Shown here: positions 57,370 to 64,000 of the stretch, one piece after another | How positions within the stretch are numbered: position 1 is the stretch's first letter | Layout of the letters: every line of letters starts with the position of its first letter | From: Xenopus tropicalis | Lineage: Eukaryota; Chordata; Amphibia; Anura; Pipidae | Direction of reading: 5' to 3' | DNA length: 64,000 bases | NCBI RefSeq assembly: GCF_000004195.4 | Contig: NC_030680.2 | Coordinates: 4,329,437-4,393,436 of the forward strand | Notes under the pieces: generated by a model | The model's database searches: none | What the model was told of the DNA's origin: nothing | Seen by the model: only the letters and a program-made list of their open reading frames with translations | Program-made: the position numbers and the translations under genes

Positions 57370-58848
57370 TTGGCTGGGCTCCTGCTCTGGATTGTATCAA
57401 GTTACGCTCTTGGTTCTGGGCTTTGCCAGGTTTTACCCTTGGTTTGGATTGAACCAATCTATGCCCTTGGGTTGGGCTTTGCCAGGCTATACTCTTGGTT
57501 TGGGTTGTACCAATATACCCTTTTGGGCCGGGCTTTGGTTTGTACCAATAAACGCTTTTGTGCCGGGCTTTGGATTGTACCAATATACGCTTTTGGGCCG
57601 GGCTTTGGATTGTACCAATATATACGCTTTTGGGCCGGGCTTTGGATTGTACCAATATATACGCTTTTGGGCCGGGCTTTGGATTGTACCAATATATACG
57701 CTTTTGTGCCGGGCTTTGGATTGTACCAATATATACCCTTTTGGGCCGGGCTTTGGTTTGTACCAATAAACGCTTTTGTGCCGGGCTTTGGATTGTACCA
57801 ATATACGCTTTTGGGCCGGGCTTTGGATTGTACCAATATATACGCTTTTGGGCCGGGCTTTGGATTGTACCAATATATACGCTTTTGGGCCGGGCTTTGG
57901 TTTGTACCAATATACGCTTTTGGGCCGGGCTTTGGATTGTACCAATATATACGCTTTTGGGCCGGGCTTTGGTTTGTACCAATATACGCTTTTGTGCCGG
58001 GCTTTGGATTGTACCAATATATACGCTTTTGGGCCGGGCTTTGGATTGTACCAATATACGCTTTTGGGCCGGGCTTTGGTTTGTACCAATAAACGCTTTT
58101 GGGCCGGGCTTTGGATTGTACCAATATATACGCTTTTGGGCCGGGCTTTGGATTGTACCAATATATACGCTTTTGGGCCAGGCTTTGGATTGTACCAATA
58201 TATACGCTTTTGGGCCGGGCTTTGGATTGTACCAATATATACGCTTTTGTGCCGGGCTTTGGATTGTACCAATATATACGCTTTTGGGCCGGGCTTTGGA
58301 TTGTACCAATATATACGCTTTTGGGCCGGGCTTTGGATTGTACCAATATACGCTTTTGAGCCGGGCTTTGGATTGTACCAATATACGCTTTTGTGCCGGG
58401 CTTTGGATTGTACCAATATATACGCTTTTGGGCCGGGCTTTGGATTGTATCAATATATACGCTTTTGGGCCGGGCTTTGGATTGTACCAATATACGCTTT
58501 TGTGCCGGGCTTTGGATTGTACCAATATATACGCTTTTGGGCCGGGCTTTGGATTGTATCAATATATACGCTTTTGGGCCGGGCTTTGGATTGTACCAAT
58601 ATATACGCTTTTGGGCCGGGCTTTGGATTGTACCAATATATACGCTTTTGTGCCGGGCTTTGGATTGTACCAATATATACGCTTTTGGGTCGGGCTTTGG
58701 ATTGTACCAATATATACGCTTTTCGGTCGGGCTTTGGATTGTACCAATATATACGCTTTTCGGTCGGGCTTTGGATTGTACCAATATATACGCTTTTGGG
58801 TCGGGCTTTGGATTGTACCAATATATACGCTTTTGGACCGGGCTTTGC
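57370..58848. repeat. 35/37-bp minisatellite
   Basis: About 40 units of GCTTTTGGGCCGGGCTTTGG + ATTGTACCAATATATAC (37 bp), or 35 bp when one TA is missing. The first three units (57370-57500) are diverged and read CTTGGTTTGGATTGAACCAA, suggesting the founding sequence. The right end has GGTCGG variants. Confidence 0.96.
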
Positions 58849-59452
58849 AAGATACATATATATTTTAGTTAGTTTTATATTTATCTATAGAAGCGAGGCA
58901 TTCACTTGCCTAATGTTTTATGTATTTAATCAGCACCATCTATTATTGCCACTAGGGGAGCTCTAATTATTTACCCATTATCTGCCAGTCCTACTAATGA
59001 GATTAATACAGGGTAATACCCACTGTCTGTCGGTGATGTTTGCTGTGTGACATGGGCTGGGGGCTAGTGACCCCCTTACCTACTGACTCCCCAATTCCAT
59101 CGGATCAGAACAAGTTCCAGCACACAGTACCAGCTGCTGGGTCCGGAATTCCCTTACCTGTCACCTGGTACAGTGAGAATCAGCCAATGGCGCACCCCCC
59201 CCCCACCCGCTCCTACTTTATCTGTTTGCACAAGCAGGTTTTATTGTCGCTCCGTGTGTACCTTAGCCCATTTGTACACTCACTTTATTTACATTTCATC
59301 CATCTGCCTTCCCAGCAGCCCCTTGGGACATGCCAGTACCTGCTGTGGGTTTGTAGGCAGGCGTTTGGGTGGGTGAATGGGCTGTGCCATAGGGGGCTGT
59401 GTGTGGGGCCGGCTATGGTCTGGGGGGAGTCCGAAGACAATATTGGGGGGGG
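58849..59452. other. Unique spacer
   Basis: No exon recognised. Confidence 0.3.
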
Positions 59453-59614
59453 GGGGTCATTTATCAACACTGGGCAAATTTGCCCATAGGCAGTAACCCA
59501 TGGCAACCATTGCATTCATTATTCTACCTGCAGCTGGTTTAAAAAAAGCCAATCACTAGTTGCTATTGGTTACTGCCTATGGGCAAAGTTGCCCAGTGTT
59601 GATAAATGAGCCCC
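59453..59614. mobile_element. Palindromic foldback MITE
   Basis: Arms of about 46 bp (59453-59498 and 59568-59614) are almost perfect inverted repeats: TCATTTATCAACACTGGGCA on the left and TGCCCAGTGTTGATAAATGA (one-base offset) on the right, with a loop of about 70 bp. No coding content. It contains the X-box-like GTAACCCATGGCAAC (59493-59507). Confidence 0.8.
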
Positions 59615-62036
59615 AATAAACTGCATGGAGGTCGGAATAGTAGGCGGAGTTTTGAGTTTTGCTTTGATTTAGGGACTACTAAAGGGACTACTACTTCCAC
59701 TGGGGGGGGGGGTGGTATATGTGATACTGAGGATGAGAGTGGAAATCGCGTTAAGCTGGGAAGGCGTTAGTAACCGGCGCTGCTGGAAGTGTTCTGAGCT
59801 TTAGCGCTGCCGGCAGGGGGGGGCTGCTAATGCCCTTATCTCCCCCAGCCTTCTGGGCTAATGGCGGCTCGGACATGCTGATTTGCACGTTATAATTTGT
59901 TCTAAGGGAGATTTCCTGGAGCCTTGCCAAAGAGCTGACACTTTAAGATTAGGGATGTGTAACAGCTCAATCCTGGCCCTGGGGCCGGGCAGCACCTCAC
60001 CCCCCCTGGGGAAGAGACAGGGGCACTTAGACGGGGGCTGTGGATGGTCCATGGGCTACTGGATGGTCCAACCTTAGTTCAGGGCCCCCCATTAGTGGGG
60101 GTATGAGTATTGTGAAATATCAGTGTATCAGTGCTGGTTATAAGGGCAGAAATCCACATTCACCCTAAATGCCCCTCACGCCGGACATCTCATTCTCACC
60201 CGCTCCTAGGGTGCCGGCAACATATTCAGGGACCCCCTGGTGTAAGGAAAGCGTAAGGGGACCCCCCACCCACATGTACCACCATATACAGCCTTATCAT
60301 ATACAGGTATATTGTATGGTCGCTGAGCAAACCTACCTACCCCTACGGCTGTCGGTAAGTGGCCCCCTTATTGGACGCTGATTGTCGCTGCAGGAGAAAC
60401 TTTCCATTGTTCCCCCCCCCATTCTGAGTGGATTCTGCTTACTTTTTCCTTTGTAGCCTAATCTGTTCCTAATCCCCAGAAAGCAAGTGTCAGGAATTTC
60501 TCTCGGCTTGGATTACGCACTTCAAAAAAAAAACAAAACTCGGGGGGCACATTTTTATGGCTCGTATAGCGATTCCTTGGTGCCCACACCGGGCCCCCCC
60601 CCGCCAGAGGGGTATGTTGTTAAAGGGACAGTACAGCTGACATTCCCTTTATGTTACTGTCCAGTCAAATGGACCGGCCCGTTTGCCCCCCATATAAAAT
60701 CCCTGGTGGTGCCAACACGTTTGGGCACGACCAGCCGTAATCCACTTTCCGCTCTAATTAACTCTTTTCCTTTGAAGTGGCATATTATCAGCCAAGTGCC
60801 CGGTGATCCTGCCCTAATCCGGAGCGGTGGGCAGCAGAAAGGGTGCGCTTGGCTGCTAACATGGCAGAACCCCAGGCCCGATTGAGAGGCACTGCTATTA
60901 TGGGTTCAGGTCCAGGGATATCAAACCCCCTCCCGAATGGATGGAAAAGTCCCGAGCTGACACTAACTGCCGCTTGTGGGGCTGTCGGCCTGACGTCCCA
61001 CCTCTGGAACGCTCTCTGTCAGCCTAAATGCCTTTGATCATCACTAAACCAGTAAAGGGAATGGGGCGTCTCTACCTGCGGCTATTGGCCGAACGCCTGC
61101 TTGGAAAGGAAAATTATTGCTTCACGGTCTCTTTAGTGACAGCCTGTCCATCCTGAGACTGCGGCGTATAGTGGGAAATGTGCCTCATTCACACAGAGAA
61201 TCCCCTCCCTGGCAAAAATACCCCTCACTGAGCATCTACAGTAGCCGGAGGGCTGCAGCTTGGGCACCTCGGCATTATATAGCTTTTGCCCCCTTCTGGG
61301 GGGGATAGGAAATGCAGTATAGGGGGCAAAACCGCCTGCTTGGTTTCCCCAATTTGGAACACTGGGCAGGACTCTTTTAGATTGACGTGGCCATTGGCTA
61401 ATGGCCCTGCAGCAGCCCCTCCCCATCTTTAGTGTGTCAGTGGCACTGGACATGCTCAGTGGGCTGCTGGGGAGGAGCTACAGGGGCTGTGGGAAATCAT
61501 CAAGTAGTAAGGGAAGTCTGTCTGTCATTAAAGCTACAGGGCTCTGATGCAGACTGCACTGACTTCTGTGCTGCCATGTAACGTGAATCTGAATTAATTA
61601 CTGATCAGCTACTGGGGGTATGATTGGGGGGCCGTTTGGCTCAGGTTCACCTAATTCTTTTTGTGCTTTAGTTCTCCTTTAACCATAACATGAAATACCA
61701 TCCCGTCAGTGTGACCCTAAAACCCAACAAGGGAGGGGGCGGGGGGGGTGCTGAGCTTTATTCTGAGTGGGTTCAGCCGGGTTATTTGTGCTGCAGAGGA
61801 ACAAAAGGAATAACATTTATATTTATATTTTACATTCCGTATCTGTATTGTGTAACGTTTCCTACCCAAGAACCTGAAAGGGTATTAATGGGGGGGCTGC
61901 TTGTTCCTCTCACGAATCTCTAATGGTCCCAGTGCTAATGGGGCGAGACTGCTCTGCCAAATGGGACCTGCAGCTGTTCCTGTGTATGAAATGCGATGTC
62001 ACAATAAGCAGCACCCGGGTCTGTGCCACTGGGACC
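59615..62036. other. Unique region
   Basis: No recognised exon. G10-type tracts lie near 59702, 59815 and 61740. 60640-61090 and 61180-61300 are unique but without motifs strong enough to call. Confidence 0.3.
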
Positions 62037-62966
62037 TTATCTCAGCCATAAAGCAGGGCAGGACTGCTGCTTACAATGGGGGGATCAGATAGGATCTGTG
62101 CCACTGTGACAGAATGCTCTGTTATACAGATAGCTAGAATCTCAGCCATAAAGCAGGGCAGGACTGCTGCTTACAATGGGGGGATCAGATAGGATCTGTG
62201 CCACTGTGACAGAATGCTCTGTTATACAGATAGCTAGAATCTCAGCCATAAAGCAGGGCAGGACTGCTGCTTACAATGGGGGGATCAGATACGATCTGTG
62301 CCACTGTGACAGAATGCTCTGTTATACAGATAGCTAGAATCTCAGCCATAAAGCAGGGCAGGACTGCTGCTTACAATGGGGGGATCAGATAGGATCTGTG
62401 CCACTGTGACAGAATGCTCTGTTATACAGATAGCTAGAATCTCAGCCATAAAGCAGGGCAGGACTGCTGCTTACAATGGGGGGATCAGATAGGATCTGTG
62501 CCACTGTGACAGAATGCTCTGTTATACAGATAGCTAGAATCTCAGCCATAAAGCAGGGCAGGACTGCTGCTTACAATGGGGGGATCAGATAGGATCTGTG
62601 CCACTGTGACAGAATGCTCTGTTATACAGATAGCTAGAATCTCAGCCATAAAGCAGGGCAGGACTGCTGCTTACAATGGGGGGATCAGATAGGATCTGTG
62701 CCACTGTGACAGAATGCTCTGTTATACAGATAGCTAGAATCTCAGCCATAAAGCAGGCAGACTGCTGCTTACAATGGGGATCAGATAGGATCTGCCCTGT
62801 GACAGAATGCTCTGTTATACAGATAGCTAGAATCTCAGCCATAAAGCAGGGCAGGACTGCTGCTTACAATGGGGGGATCAGATAGGATCTGTGCCACTGT
62901 GACAGAATGCTCTGTTATACAGATAGCTAGAATCTCAGCCATAAAGCAGGGCAGGACTGCTGTTCT
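62037..62966. repeat. 100-bp minisatellite
   Basis: About 9.3 copies with an exact 100-bp period (CTCAGCCATAAAGCAGGGCA ... GTTATACAGATAGCTAGAAT). One unit at 62741-62833 is 93 bp because of four small deletions. Confidence 0.96.
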
Positions 62967-64000
62967 ATTCCTGTGCACCTGATGGGGGGGGGGCTATGCA
63001 GGAGGGCCGTACAGTTGCCAGTAAGAACACGCTGACAGATATTCAGAGCAGTGAGTAGATGTTTGTGTTTCTAAGTAAAGACTTGACACAAATAATGTGG
63101 GAATTAAATAAAGTTAATGTTCCAAGTGGCCCCGGGGCCGGGGGGGTCGGGCTGAGCAGGTTACAGCAGAGCAGTCGGGGTTGATAAAGAAACATCTGTG
63201 CGGCAGAAGGCAGATCAGAGGATTATTGCATTAACGTTATCATGTTTGGGAAATGAATTGGCTAATTTCTCTGCCCGTGCGTAGCCACTTTACTTTCCCT
63301 TTGTTACAGCGCAGATATCTATGGGGGTGGCTGCTAATTGGGCGGCTCAGACACAATGGGACTGCGGGCGGAAACACTGCCCCCTACTGACAGGAGGCGC
63401 CAAGGGGAGACCGTGAGGGTCAAGATAGTGATAAGTGATTGGTTGGGTGTTGAACAGCCTTCTGGGAAAGTGTTGTCTGAACTACATAGTATGGGGTCCC
63501 AGCCGAGACAGCACACTGAGCCCCCCAACCTTATTGTCCCTCCTGTCACCCTGTAGTTGAAGTTCAGATTCTGCCCATTCATCCGATGCCCCCTATACCT
63601 ACCCCTGGGGCAGATGGGGGGGCGGGCAGAGGGCTCATAGCTGGGAAGTGACAGGGGGGAGGCGCTGCCCACGCTCAATCTAATTTGGGGAGATTCTGGA
63701 GTGTAAGGTAATCTGATTGCACTGAATGCCCGGCTAAACTTAACCACTCAAGCCTGACCGGCCAACATATATCAGCATTTCCCCGGGGCCCCTCGAGGAG
63801 ACAGGAGGGAACCAGGCACCCAGAACCACTTACCTTTGGGCCAGTAATGCCATTCTGGGTCCCGACTAGAGACGGCAGCAAGTCTTCCTTCCAACATTAT
63901 AAGAGAGTAAGAGAACTGAATTTTATATTGAGATACAGTGTATGAGGCTAAATGCCCCCGATAATGAGTAACGGGCACAGATTCCCAATACACCGTGGTT
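62967..64000. other. Unique sequence to window end
   Basis: 63140-63330 (GTTGATAAAGAAACATCTG, GCATTAACGTTATCATG, GGCTAATTTC) is a unique island that could be regulatory. No NAV2 CH-domain exon was found. Confidence 0.3.

Larger units (their letters stand above)
41486..64000 (+). other. nav2: Putative nav2 intron 1 (5' part)
   Basis: This is everything downstream of the exon 1 donor. No open stretch matches the NAV2 CH domain (IYTDWANHYL), so the second coding exon is expected beyond the window. The segment is built of minisatellites, MITE fragments and unique islands, itemised separately. Confidence 0.65.

Noticed and set aside
56198..57452. 387-codon frame with GNTIGERYWEALL repeats
   Set aside because: Product of the 39-bp higher-order array. 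All three forward frames are open.
57338..58966. Open frames up to 463 codons with PKSVYIGTIQSPAQ repeats
   Set aside because: They arise from the 35/37-bp array. Opposite strands are equally open and there is no start context or splice structure.
1..64000. tRNA, rRNA, or known microRNA genes
   Set aside because: No cloverleaf, rRNA block or familiar hairpin was recognised by eye. A covariance-model search was not possible.

Overview
The window is vertebrate genomic DNA, most likely from a Xenopus-type pipid frog. Three things support this: one recognisable vertebrate exon (neuron navigator 2, nav2), frog-style non-autonomous DNA transposons (TTAA-bounded, TTAAAGGGG-ended MITEs that I assign to the T2/Kolobok group, a TA-flanked CAGGTA-ended MITE, and a hAT element with an 8-bp target duplication), and a very high load of minisatellites. 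There is no bacterial, phage or CRISPR content. Most long open frames here are simply tandem arrays without stop codons.

Layout. 1-40 kb is non-coding flank upstream of the nav2 coding start: unique islands, some resembling conserved regulatory DNA, alternating with arrays and MITEs. About 39.9-41.23 kb is the putative nav2 promoter and 5' leader. It contains a CCAAT box, a possible splice donor, a 42-bp array whose every unit carries a 3'-splice-site-like motif, and a cluster of short upstream ORFs. 41231-41485 is the first coding exon of nav2 (85 codons, ending phase 0 at a GT donor). From 41486 to the end is interpreted as nav2 intron 1. It holds further arrays, including about 3 kb of a 104-bp repeat, and one possible unannotated exon pair at 53.9-54.2 kb. 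The next expected nav2 exon, which starts the calponin-homology domain, was not found.

Tandem repeats cover roughly 40% of the window by my hand-set boundaries. Several arrays sit inside identifiable transposons: a 112-bp unit in the TA-flanked MITE at three sites, an 81-bp unit in a CAGGCC-ended element at two sites, and a 34-bp unit in the hAT element. A 104-bp array occurs twice in opposite orientation 35 kb apart. A stretch at 12.74-13.25 kb looks like error-laden, unpolished assembly rather than real sequence.

Limits: boundaries and copy numbers were set by eye, family names are from memory, and conservation, expression and intron structure could not be tested.
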